Part shown: in pieces, positions 56,460-64,000 of the stretch
How the letters are laid out: every line of letters begins with the position of its first letter
Numbering within the stretch: position 1 is the stretch's first letter
The notes under the pieces: generated by a model
Told to the model about the DNA's origin: nothing
Databases searched by the model: none
The model's input: the letters and a program-made list of their open reading frames with translations, nothing else
From: Bradyrhizobium iriomotense
GTDB taxonomy: Bacteria; Pseudomonadota; Alphaproteobacteria; Rhizobiales; Xanthobacteraceae
NCBI RefSeq assembly: GCF_018130765.1
Contig: NZ_JAFCJZ010000018.1
Span: 1 to 64,000, forward strand
Reading direction: 5' to 3'
DNA length: 64,000 nt
Program-made: the position numbers and the translations under genes

Positions 56460-56869
56460 GGTGGGCCGCCGCGGGGTCCGTCGCTCGCCGGCAAGAGGTT
56501 TGAGGGGGCCAACAGGCCCTCTCAAACAAAAAGTGCGAAAACAACCCCATGCACAGTAGAGACGTGAGCAATCACAGGGGCTTACGGAAGCGAAAAATGG
56601 GCACCGGTCGATGATCTTCAGGGCTGTTTGACTTGTCGGGCAAAACAGTGGCAAAATGCCATTATTCCGAATTTCGCAGTCATCCGACGGCAGCGCTTTC
56701 CGCGCAGCGCCCGCGTTCCCCGCGATCACCGCACAGTTTGGCGCGTTTTCCTGATGCGAACCGGGGACCACTTCGCTTTGAAAACGCTTGAGGATTGCAC
56801 CCCCGCCTCAGGCCCTGTAAACGAACCGCGCACCGTTGCCGGCCGCATTCCCGCGGCCGTCCCGCGGCG
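56460..56869. other. 410-base gap before tRNA-Ile
   Basis: No gene. At 56498-56527 a 13-bp stem (GTTTGAGGGGGCC-AACA-GGCCCTCTCAAAC, one G-T pair) follows the Bug gene and may end it, though an A run follows rather than T. The section 56528-56670 resembles sequences I recall as repeated in Bradyrhizobium intergenic regions, not verified. The tRNA promoter must lie in the last part. Confidence 0.4.
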
Positions 56870-56945
56870 GGGCCTGTAGCTCAATGGTTAGAGCCGGCCG
56901 CTCATAACGGTCTGGTTGCAGGTTCGAGTCCTGCCGGGCCCACCA
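56870..56945 (+). tRNA. tRNA-Ile(CAT), lysidine type
   Basis: 76 bases with CCA encoded. A 7-bp acceptor stem (GGGCCTG / CGGGCCC with one G-T), D-loop TAGCTCAATGGTTAGAGC, anticodon loop CTCATAA with CAT at 56903-56905, and T-arm GCAGGTTCGAGTCCTGC. The body matches minor tRNA-Ile, whose C34 becomes lysidine via TilS to read AUA, rather than tRNA-Met. Confidence 0.93.
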
Positions 56946-57074
56946 GGAAATCAATCACTTATCGGACTTTCATTTCGCCGGCCGTTGGGCCACCGCACCA
57001 GAAACGCCTCACTTCGTTGCTCGTTGCCATACTTCAGCAGTCCGCAAACTACCGCTCCGCAAGCGACCGCCCTC

Positions 57075-57473
57075 CTAATCACTGTGCCGTCGTACCCACC
57101 ACTCTGCAAGCTCGTCCCGGAAGACGAGGTCCATCGGACGCATGCGGCTCGTCACCACAAGAAAGCTTTCTCCCTGTTCGCTGAGACGCCAAAGGGCGCT
57201 ACTCAACGTGTCGTGAACCGAGCAGTAAGCTACGTCCCGATCAATAGCCGTGTCACCGACCGCCTGATCGAACGCCGCCTGACGGTGCCTGGCGATCGCT
57301 GCGATGAGGCTCGCCTGGCACACCACGCCACAGAAGGTGTCGTCCGCTCGGACAACCATTGCCGCCTTGCGGTCCAGCTCTATAAGACGTGAGACGGCAG
57401 AGCGCACGGAAAGAAGTGCAGGCACAATTGGCGTCGGCGCTCTACGGAGAAGAAGAAACTCTCCAATGTGCAT
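57075..57473 (-). CDS. CBS-domain-like small protein
   Basis: 132 residues resembling a degenerate CBS pair: HIGEFLLLRRAPTPIVPAL, KAAMVVRADDTFCGVVCQASL, then VAYCSVHDTLSSALWRLSE and SFLVVTSRMRPMDLVFRDELAEW. CBS pairs normally bind adenine nucleotides; the usual binding Asp and Gly residues are poorly kept. The ATG at 57473 has AGGAG 7 bases upstream. Base composition is visibly lower in GC than in its neighbours, which suggests transfer. Function unknown. Confidence 0.75.
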   Translation of the reverse strand: MHIGEFLLLRRAPTPIVPALLSVRSAVSRLIELDRKAAMVVRADDTFCGVVCQASLIAAIARHRQAAFDQAVGDTAIDRDVAYCSVHDTLSSALWRLSEQGESFLVVTSRMRPMDLVFRDELAEWWVRRHSD

Positions 57474-57634
57474 CGCGATTCTCCTCGGAAGACGTGCGAT
57501 GGCTAATCGCGAGGTCAGAACCGCGCCTTCGAGATGGTTCACATGCTCGGCATCGACGGCAGGCATCCCGGCCGCTGGCATAGGAGACCGGATTCGCCTT
57601 CTCTTATTGTCAGTTGTTGTCAGCCCTATCGGTA

Positions 57635-58147
57635 CTAGGTCGCGCCGGTTAGTCGTTTCAGCCAACTCTTTCCGCCACCGCTGACCTGCTCAGCAGGCTC
57701 TGCGGGTCCTCCAACGACCGTCGCGAACGATTCAAAGAATTCGCCGGCGAGTTTCCTGGCAGTCGAATCAATCAGACGCGCCCCAAGCTGGGCGAGCTTG
57801 CCGCCGATCTGCGCCTGGACGTCGTAATGCAGCACCGTGACATCGGGGCTTTGCGATTCCAGCCGCACCGAAGCACCACCCTTGGCGAAGCCGGCGACGC
57901 CGCCTGAGCCCTCTCCCGAGATACGATAGCTGTTGGGTGGATCGAGGTCGGACAGCGTCACCTTCCCGCCGAAGGTCGCCTTGACCGGCCCGACCTTGAA
58001 AACGACTGTCGCGGTCATCTCATTCGGACCAGATGATTCGAGTGACTGACAGCCTGGAATGCACTGCTTCAGCACCTCGGGGTCGTTGAGCGCCGCCCAC
58101 ACCTTTTCACGCGACGCGGGAATGCGCTGGCTGTCGTTCATCTGCAT
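57635..58147 (-). CDS. coxG: CO dehydrogenase accessory protein CoxG
   Basis: 170 residues of the CoxG/SRPBCC family (SQRIPASREKVWAALNDPEV, CIPGCQSLE). In Oligotropha CoxG helps attach CO dehydrogenase to the inner membrane. The C-terminal tail is short. The start overlaps the end of coxF by 10 bases (ATG 58147, or 58141). It is the last gene in the cox run. Confidence 0.92.
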   Translation of the reverse strand: MQMNDSQRIPASREKVWAALNDPEVLKQCIPGCQSLESSGPNEMTATVVFKVGPVKATFGGKVTLSDLDPPNSYRISGEGSGGVAGFAKGGASVRLESQSPDVTVLHYDVQAQIGGKLAQLGARLIDSTARKLAGEFFESFATVVGGPAEPAEQVSGGGKSWLKRLTGAT

Positions 58148-58998
58148 GATTTGTCCTCGCTTCTACTTGCTTGAACCAACTTGGCCGCGCGTTGGCCGCG
58201 CCGGCGCACTTGCGTGATCTCGGCGAGGATCGACATGGCGATCTCCTCTGGCGTGATGGCGCCGAGATCGAGGCCAGCCGGTGCCTTGACGCAGTCGATC
58301 GCGGCGGCCTCAACGCCTTCCGCAGTCAGCTTCTCGCGCAGCGCCGCCATCTTGCGGCGGCTGCCGACGAAGGCGTGATAGGCGGCCTCCGTCGTCACTG
58401 CCGCGCGCAACGCGGCCTCGTCGCCCCTGCCTTGCGTCGACACCACGACAAAGCGCTTCGCCTCGTTGAGCTCGCCCAGCCGATAGCCGTCGATGACCGT
58501 GTCGGCATCCGGTGAAGCGGTGAGATCGGCGGGTGGCGCCGCGAGCGTGACGTGATAGCCAAGCGTGCGCGCCTGCCCGGCCAGCGACAGCGCGACCGGG
58601 CTCGCGCCGAGAATGACGAGCGAGGGATGCGGCAGCACCGGCTCGACGAAGATGTCCGTGGTGCCCTTGCTCGGGCACATGTTGCTGGCAAAGCGGATGC
58701 CTTCGCGACTCTCGCCCGGCTTGACACCAAGCTCGGCGAGCAGATTTTCCGGCTGCACCGAGACCATGCGCGGCTCGCCGTCCTCGAGCGCCTCGCGCGC
58801 CGCTTTCAGCACGGCGCCGCGGGCGCAGCCGCCGCCAATCCAGCCCGCAACGATCGTGCCGTCAGCCGCGATGATCGCTTTCGCGCCGGCCTTCGCCGCC
58901 GTCACCGACACCGTGCGTACGACGGTCGCGAGCACGAAGGCGCGCTCGGCGGCCTTCATCTGCGCCACCAGATCCAGCACTTCGACATGAGCAGTCAT
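58138..58998 (-). CDS. coxF: XdhC/CoxF-family maturation protein
   Basis: 286 residues. An XdhC/CoxI-type N-terminal half (GGGCARGAVLKAAREAL) and a Rossmann-like second half (LVILGASPVALSLAGQARTLGYHV). These proteins bind and deliver molybdenum cofactor for insertion into CO or xanthine dehydrogenases. In gene order it sits at the coxF position, between coxE and coxG. The catalytic role is not known in detail. Confidence 0.92.
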   Translation of the reverse strand: MTAHVEVLDLVAQMKAAERAFVLATVVRTVSVTAAKAGAKAIIAADGTIVAGWIGGGCARGAVLKAAREALEDGEPRMVSVQPENLLAELGVKPGESREGIRFASNMCPSKGTTDIFVEPVLPHPSLVILGASPVALSLAGQARTLGYHVTLAAPPADLTASPDADTVIDGYRLGELNEAKRFVVVSTQGRGDEAALRAAVTTEAAYHAFVGSRRKMAALREKLTAEGVEAAAIDCVKAPAGLDLGAITPEEIAMSILAEITQVRRRGQRAAKLVQASRSEDKSCR

Positions 58999-59010
58999 CG
59001 GCGCCTCCTG

Positions 59011-60219
59011 TTAGAGTTTCGCCAGATAGGGTTCGAGCTCTCGCAGGCTCTTCAGCGTATTGGCGGGCGCATAGAGGTCGACATGGGGCAGCGCGGCCTT
59101 GATGCCCCTGGCCTCGGGCGCGTAGCCCTGCCAAGCCATCATCGGATTCAGCCAGACGATGCGGCGGCAGCGCCGCGCCAGCGCCGCCATTTCTCGTCCG
59201 AGCAATTCGGCATCGCCGGTCTCGTAGCCGTCGGACACGATCATCACGCAACTGCGCGAATGGATCACGCGCGCCGCGTGCCAGCGGTTGAAGCTTTGCA
59301 GGCTCTCGCCGATCCTGGTCCCGCCGCCCGCGCCCTGTGCCATGATCGAGAGGCGATCCAGCGCGCGACCTGCGTCCTTCTCCTTCATCGCATCGGACAC
59401 GTAGGCGAGGCGGGTGTGGAACAGGAACGCCTCGGCCTCGTGGAATTCATCGAGCACGCCGTGGATGAAGCGCAGAAATACGGACGTGTACATGCTCATC
59501 GAGCCGGAGGCGTCGAGCAGCACGATCAGCCGCAGCGGCTTGTCCTTGCGCTGCCGTTTCACGAGGCTGATCGGCACGCCGCCATGGCTGATGTTGCGGT
59601 GGATGGTTCGCCGGAGATCGAGCCGGTAGCCGCGCCGGCGCGCGAGATCGCGGCGCGTCAACCGCGTGCGCATGACTTTCGCGAGCTGCGCCGCAGCTTC
59701 ATGGGCCTGCGCCACCTCGTCGGGATCGGCGAAGTTCCGAAAATCGACCTCGGCGAGATTTTCGGCGCGCGAGGCGCCTTCCATGCGCCCCTCAGCGCCG
59801 GCCGCCTCCGGCGCATCGTCAGATGACGGAATCCGGTCGGTGGCGGGTCGGCTGTCGCCCTGCTCCGGCCTCGCATCCTGCAAGCCCTTCAGCGATGGGC
59901 CATTGGCTCCTTTGGCCGACCCGATGGTTCGCGATCGCGAGCGCACGCGCTTGCCCAGCCAGAACGCGTCGAACAGTCCGTCGAACTTTTCCCACTCGGC
60001 TTTGCGTGCCGAGAACAGGTGTTTGAACGCCGAGCGCAACAAGCCCGGCCGCGCCGCGTAGCCCGCCGACATCAAGGCGGCAGCATCGCGCCCTTCCGCC
60101 AGTCCAATTCGAAAGCCGGCATCGCGCAACGTGCGAAGAAAAGCGGCGAGCTTGTTGGAGACGAGACGAGAGACCGCGTTGAGGTCGTCGAAGTCGGGGC
60201 TCGAGCCGCAGCAACTCAT
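59011..60219 (-). CDS. coxE: VWA-domain protein CoxE
   Basis: 402 residues. A C-terminal von Willebrand A domain with metal site LLDASGSMSMYTS and a late VIVSDGYETGD. With CoxD it forms the chaperone pair that builds the copper-sulfur-molybdenum site of CO dehydrogenase. The start overlaps the coxD stop by four bases (ATGA). Confidence 0.94.
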   Translation of the reverse strand: MSCCGSSPDFDDLNAVSRLVSNKLAAFLRTLRDAGFRIGLAEGRDAAALMSAGYAARPGLLRSAFKHLFSARKAEWEKFDGLFDAFWLGKRVRSRSRTIGSAKGANGPSLKGLQDARPEQGDSRPATDRIPSSDDAPEAAGAEGRMEGASRAENLAEVDFRNFADPDEVAQAHEAAAQLAKVMRTRLTRRDLARRRGYRLDLRRTIHRNISHGGVPISLVKRQRKDKPLRLIVLLDASGSMSMYTSVFLRFIHGVLDEFHEAEAFLFHTRLAYVSDAMKEKDAGRALDRLSIMAQGAGGGTRIGESLQSFNRWHAARVIHSRSCVMIVSDGYETGDAELLGREMAALARRCRRIVWLNPMMAWQGYAPEARGIKAALPHVDLYAPANTLKSLRELEPYLAKL

Positions 60220-61085
60220 GCGACCCTCCCGAGCAGGCGCTGCGCCACTTCCGGCGTGACGCGAGCGCGATCCTCATGTGTTTTCAAGAGACAAATCAAC
60301 GTCTCGAGCACGGTTTCGGGCGCATCGTGGAGGTCCCAGATCTCGAGTCCGACCAGCGCAGCCGCCCAGTCCAGCGTCTCCGCAACTCCCGGCACCTTCC
60401 GCAACTCCTCTTTCCGGACGCTCTCGACCATGCGCGCAATCTGCAGCGACAGCGACGGGCTCGCGCCTGCGATCCGCGCCAGGATGATGCGGGTCTCGCG
60501 GTCGACATCGGGATAGTCGACATAGTGGTAGAGGCAGCGCCGGCGCAGCGCATCGGAGAGCTCGCGCGTCCCGTTCGAGGTCAGCACCACATGGGGGATA
60601 GTGACGGCTGGGATCGTTCCGAGTTCGGGGATCGAGACCTGGAAGTCGGACAATAGTTCGAGCAGGAACGCCTCGAACTCGTCGTCGGCGCGATCGATTT
60701 CGTCGATCAACAGTACCGGCGCGTGCGCGCGGCGGATCGCAGCGAGCAGCGGCCGTTCCAGCAGATATTTCTCCGAGAAGATCTGATCCTCAATCTCCCC
60801 GGCATCGCCGCGATGCGCCTGGATTGCCAGCAATTGCCGCTGGTAATTCCATTCATAGAGCGCGGACGACTGATCAAGCCCCTCATAGCATTGCAGGCGG
60901 ATCAGTTCGGTCGTATGCACCTTTGAAAGCGCTTTAGCGACCTCGGTCTTGCCGACACCCGCTTCGCCTTCGAGGAGTAGCGGACGCCGCAACAATTGCA
61001 TCAGCGATATCGCAGTCGCCAGGTCCGCGTCGGCAATATAGCCCGCCGCGGCCAAGGCTTGCGCGATCTCGTCGCGGCCCTTCAT
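60216..61085 (-). CDS. coxD: MoxR-type AAA ATPase CoxD
   Basis: 289 residues. Walker A is LLEGEAGVGKTEVAKAL near 36-52 and Walker B is PVLLIDEIDRADDEFEAF near 115. CoxD uses ATP to mature the bimetallic active site of CO dehydrogenase. It follows coxL by 2 bases and is coupled to coxE. Confidence 0.95.
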   Translation of the reverse strand: MKGRDEIAQALAAAGYIADADLATAISLMQLLRRPLLLEGEAGVGKTEVAKALSKVHTTELIRLQCYEGLDQSSALYEWNYQRQLLAIQAHRGDAGEIEDQIFSEKYLLERPLLAAIRRAHAPVLLIDEIDRADDEFEAFLLELLSDFQVSIPELGTIPAVTIPHVVLTSNGTRELSDALRRRCLYHYVDYPDVDRETRIILARIAGASPSLSLQIARMVESVRKEELRKVPGVAETLDWAAALVGLEIWDLHDAPETVLETLICLLKTHEDRARVTPEVAQRLLGRVA

Positions 61086-61087
61086 GG

Positions 61088-63508
61088 CTACGCGACCGCT
61101 CCCAATTCCTTCGCGGCCTTCCAGTTGCGCCAGTAGTCATGCGGCATCTGGATGTGCGTCGAGCCAAGGAACGAGAACGCATCGTTGACGGCATTGGAGA
61201 AGGCCGGCACGCCGCCGACATTCGGGCTTTCGCCGACGCCCTTGGCGCCGATCGGATGATGCGGCGAGGGCGTGACGGTGAAGTCGGTCTCCCAATGCGG
61301 CGTCTCGACCGCGGTTGGCATGAAGAAATCCATGAACGAGCCGGTGACGACGTTGCCGGCCTCGTCGTAACGGATCTCCTGGCCCATCGCGATCGCAAAC
61401 GCTTCGGTCAGGCCGCCATGCACCTGGCCTTCGATGATCATCGGATTGATGCGAGTGCCGCAATCATCCAGCGCATAGAAGCGCCGGACCTTGTACACGC
61501 CCGTATCGACGTCGATGTCCATCACGCAGAGATAGGCGCCGAACGGATAGGTCATATTGGGCGGATCGTAATAGCTCACCGCCTCCAGCCCCGGCTCCAT
61601 GCCGGGCGGTACGGAATTGTATGCCGCCCAACAAATGTCCTTCATCGACAAGAATCTCTCCGGCAGACCCTTCACGCGGAAGCCATCAATGTCCCATTCG
61701 AGGTCGTCCTCGTGGACTTCCAGCTTGTATGCCGCGATCATCTGCGCTTTGGCCTTGATCTTTCGCGCGGCCATGGCGATGGCGGCGCCCGCTACGGGCG
61801 TGGAGCGCGAGCCGTAAGTGCCGAGCCCGTAGGGTGCGGTGTCGGTGTTGCCCTCCTCGACCTGGATGTTGTCGGCCGGAATGCCGATCTCGGTCGCGAT
61901 GATCTGGGCCCAGGTGGTCTCGTGCCCCTGACCCTGGCTCTTCGTTCCCATGCGCGCGATGCCGGTTCCGGTCGGATGCAAGCGGATCTCGCAGGAATCG
62001 AACATCGCGATCCCCAGGATGTCGCAGTTCTTGGAAGGACCGGCGCCAACAATCTCGGTGAAGAACGAGACTCCGAGCCCCATGATCTCGCGGGTCTCGC
62101 CGCGCTTGAAGGCCGCGCGCTTTTCCGCCTGCTCTTTCCGGAGCGCGGCGTAATTCGTCGTCTCCATCATCTTGCGCATAGCGGTATGGTAATCGCCGGA
62201 ATCGTATTCCCAGCCCAGGGCTGAGTGATAGGGAAACTGCTCCGGCTTGATGAAATTCTTCAAGCGAAGCTCGGCCGGATCCATACCGAGCTTCTGCGCC
62301 AAAATGTCCATCGCGCGCTCGATGCAATAGGCGGCCTCGGTGACGCGGAACGAGCAGCGATAGGCGACGCCCCCCGGCGCCTTGTTGGTGTAGACGCCGT
62401 CGACCGCGAGGTGTGCTGTCGGGAAGTCATAAGAGCCGGTGACAATGTTGAAGAAGCCGGCCGGCCATTTCGACGGGTCGGCGCAGGCGTCGAACGCGCC
62501 GTGATCGGCGAGCACATGGACGCGCAAGCCCGTGACCTTGCCGTCCCTGGTCGCGGCAATCTCCGTAGTCATGTGATAATCGCGGGCGAACGAGGTCGCG
62601 GTGAGGTTCTCGATGCGGTCCTCGACCCATTTCACCGGCTTGCCGGTGACGATGGAGGCAACGGCCGCGCAGATGTAGCCGGGATAGGCGCCGACCTTGT
62701 TGCCAAAGCCGCCGCCGATGTCGGGCGCGATCACGTGGATCTTCTGCTCCGGCAGCTTTGCGATCAGCGACACCACGGTGCGGATCACATGCGGGGCCTG
62801 GAACGTGCCCCAGATCGTCAGCTCGCCCTTGATCTTGTCGAAGGAGCAGACGCACTGGCATGTCTCGAGCGGCGACGGATGGGTGCGGTGATAGGAGATC
62901 ATCTCCTTGATCGTGACGTCGGCCTTCTTGAAAGCGGCGTCCGTCAGCTCCCTGTCGCCCACCGTCCATTCGAAGATGTGATTGTGATGCTTACGCGGAC
63001 CGTGTGCGCCCGCGGTTTTGCCTGCGAGATCCTCGCGCAGCACCGGCGCATCGGGATCCATCGACTTGAACGGGTCGACCAGTGGCGGCAGCGGTTCGTA
63101 TTCGACCACGACCTTGTTGATGCCGTCGTCGGCCGCATAACGGTCGGTCGCGACCACGAACGCGACCTCCTGATTCTGGAACAGCACCTTACCATCGGCC
63201 AAGACCATCTGCACGTCGCCCGCAAGTGTCGGCATCCAGGCGAGGTTGACGGTCTTCAACGTCTCGGCGGTGATGACCGCGAGCACGCCTGGGACTTTCA
63301 GTGCCTCGCTGTCGTCGATCTTCTTGACGCGCGCGTGCGGGTGCGGCGAGCGTACGAAGTCGCCATGCAGCATGCCCGGCAGCTTCACGTCGTCGACATA
63401 GTTGCCCTTGCCTTGCGTGAAGCGGATGTCTTCGACGCGCTTGCGCTTGCAGCCCATGCCTTCGAGTGCGGCTGCGCGTTGGTCCCGCGTGGGAGTCATA
63501 TCGTTCAT
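61088..63508 (-). CDS. coxL: Carbon monoxide dehydrogenase large subunit, form I
   Basis: 806 residues, the molybdenum subunit of aerobic CO dehydrogenase. The active-site loop is [16 protein letters not shown] with AYRCSFR, the form I signature whose Cys binds copper near the Mo site; form II enzymes have AYRGAGR. Other parts are [15 protein letters not shown] and [13 protein letters not shown], with the conserved late Glu. The ATG at 63508 overlaps the coxS stop (ATGA). It oxidises CO to CO2 and passes electrons to CoxS clusters. Confidence 0.97.
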   Translation of the reverse strand: MNDMTPTRDQRAAALEGMGCKRKRVEDIRFTQGKGNYVDDVKLPGMLHGDFVRSPHPHARVKKIDDSEALKVPGVLAVITAETLKTVNLAWMPTLAGDVQMVLADGKVLFQNQEVAFVVATDRYAADDGINKVVVEYEPLPPLVDPFKSMDPDAPVLREDLAGKTAGAHGPRKHHNHIFEWTVGDRELTDAAFKKADVTIKEMISYHRTHPSPLETCQCVCSFDKIKGELTIWGTFQAPHVIRTVVSLIAKLPEQKIHVIAPDIGGGFGNKVGAYPGYICAAVASIVTGKPVKWVEDRIENLTATSFARDYHMTTEIAATRDGKVTGLRVHVLADHGAFDACADPSKWPAGFFNIVTGSYDFPTAHLAVDGVYTNKAPGGVAYRCSFRVTEAAYCIERAMDILAQKLGMDPAELRLKNFIKPEQFPYHSALGWEYDSGDYHTAMRKMMETTNYAALRKEQAEKRAAFKRGETREIMGLGVSFFTEIVGAGPSKNCDILGIAMFDSCEIRLHPTGTGIARMGTKSQGQGHETTWAQIIATEIGIPADNIQVEEGNTDTAPYGLGTYGSRSTPVAGAAIAMAARKIKAKAQMIAAYKLEVHEDDLEWDIDGFRVKGLPERFLSMKDICWAAYNSVPPGMEPGLEAVSYYDPPNMTYPFGAYLCVMDIDVDTGVYKVRRFYALDDCGTRINPMIIEGQVHGGLTEAFAIAMGQEIRYDEAGNVVTGSFMDFFMPTAVETPHWETDFTVTPSPHHPIGAKGVGESPNVGGVPAFSNAVNDAFSFLGSTHIQMPHDYWRNWKAAKELGAVA

Positions 63509-64000
63509 TCCGCGGCCTCCTTGAATTCGATGCCATTGAGCTTGGCAGCGGCGTATTGGATCGCCTTGACGATGTTCTGGTAACCCGTGCAGCGGCAGAT
63601 GTTGCCGGAGATACCCATCCTGATTTCCTCTTCGGATGGCGAGGGATTCTCCTTCAGCAGTCGATGCGCCCGCATGATCATGCCGGGCGTGCAGAAGCCG
63701 CATTGCAGGCCGTGCATCATGCGGAACCCCTCCTGCAAGGCCGACAGCGAGCCGTCGGCATTGGCCATGCCCTCGATCGTGGTGATCTCGGAGCCGTTGG
63801 CCTGAACTGCGAACATCGTGCAGGACTTCACGGACATGCCGTCAATATCGACGGTGCAGGCGCCGCAATGAGTGGTCTCGCAGCCGATATGGGTGCCGGT
63901 CATCTGCAGGTTCTCGCGGATGAAGTGCACCAGCAGCGTGCGCGGCTCGACAAGCCCCTCGACCTCGGCGCCGTTCACTTTCATGGTCACATGTGTCTTT
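63505..64000 (-). CDS. coxS: CO dehydrogenase small Fe-S subunit, N-terminus cut
   Basis: About 165 residues visible. Two [2Fe-2S] motifs: [16 protein letters not shown] and [11 protein letters not shown] ... [10 protein letters not shown]. The frame stays open to base 64000, and the codons before the ATG at 63984 continue in family style ([10 protein letters not shown]), so the true start is probably just outside the window. Electrons flow from CoxL through these clusters to CoxM, which should lie upstream beyond 64000. Confidence 0.95.
   Translation of the reverse strand, partial: KTHVTMKVNGAEVEGLVEPRTLLVHFIRENLQMTGTHIGCETTHCGACTVDIDGMSVKSCTMFAVQANGSEITTIEGMANADGSLSALQEGFRMMHGLQCGFCTPGMIMRAHRLLKENPSPSEEEIRMGISGNICRCTGYQNIVKAIQYAAAKLNGIEFKEAAE

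Noticed and set aside
56870-56945. tRNA-Ile as an attachment site for an integrated element
   Set aside because: No integrase, no direct repeat of the tRNA 3' end and no island-like block follow within the window.
56870-56945. tRNA-Met by its CAT anticodon
   Set aside because: The acceptor and variable regions and the GGTTAGAGC D-arm match the lysidine-type tRNA-Ile, not initiator or elongator Met tRNA.
61088-63508. Form II CoxL or another xanthine dehydrogenase family member
   Set aside because: The loop AYRCSFR is the form I motif, and the coxD, E, F, G set follows, unlike most form II loci.
62225-63583. 452-codon plus-strand frame opposite coxL
   Set aside because: Shadow of coxL; composition typical of antisense frames and no recognisable motif.

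Overview
The window looks like chromosomal DNA of a high-GC alphaproteobacterium of the Bradyrhizobium / Nitrobacteraceae type. This rests on base composition, rhizobial-type intergenic palindromes, the family mix (Aas-type acyltransferase fusion, aerobic CO dehydrogenase genes, NAD-linked formate dehydrogenase, pca and pob genes) and a tRNA-Ile(CAT) that encodes its own CCA. The genus is an inference. I see no prophage, transposase, integrase or CRISPR array.

Layout. (1) 1-7079, minus strand: a chemotaxis operon in transcriptional order STAS - CheY - CheA - CheW - MCP - CheW - MCP, with overlapping start/stop codons in its first half and two near-duplicate receptors; the last receptor runs off the left edge. 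(2) 7367-11533, plus strand: an HD-GYP response regulator, then a FecR-like exported protein and a CHASE2 adenylate cyclase. (3) 11743-17256: 4-hydroxybenzoate to ring cleavage, with pobA and a divergent AraC regulator, a NYN-domain protein, pcaG, pcaH and a divergent LysR regulator. (4) 17337-25586: pncB, a diguanylate cyclase, a TetR regulator with twin operators, a small unknown gene, a three-domain Aas-like acyltransferase and a lipase-like hydrolase. (5) 25579-30781: dsbB with a 50-residue DUF5993-like partner, then a tricarballylate-type oxidation cluster (tcuB, exported esterase, tcuA) facing a GntR regulator.

(6) 30791-45902 centres on formate and molybdenum: NAD-linked formate dehydrogenase (a fused FdsG-FdsB subunit and the Mo subunit), a PsiF-like secreted protein, an oxalate/formate-type antiporter, a histidine kinase / sigma-54 activator pair, TusA, MoeA, MobB, FdhD and MobA. 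A perfect sigma-54 promoter sits before the antiporter, with two identical palindromes where an activator would bind. (7) 46500-52852 is a second metal-cofactor locus: an HTH regulator with a PBP-like domain faces a likely operon of a TupA-like tungstate/molybdate binding protein, a divergent MoeA, a MoeA-PBP fusion and a NicC-like flavin monooxygenase. No ABC permease or ATPase is present. This is the best candidate for an undescribed system.

(8) 52956-56459: three solute-binding proteins of three different transporter classes, none with its membrane partner. (9) tRNA-Ile(CAT) and a small CBS-like protein of lower GC. (10) 57635-64000, minus strand: coxG, coxF, coxE, coxD, coxL, coxS of an aerobic CO dehydrogenase. 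CoxL carries the form I AYRCSFR motif, so true CO oxidation is likely. Formate dehydrogenase and CO dehydrogenase are both molybdoenzymes, which gives the many Mo-cofactor genes nearby a common purpose. Two large inverted repeats (11557-11714 and 54202-54404) sit at convergent gene ends, and two other palindromes lie at 31311-31369 and 44231-44315.
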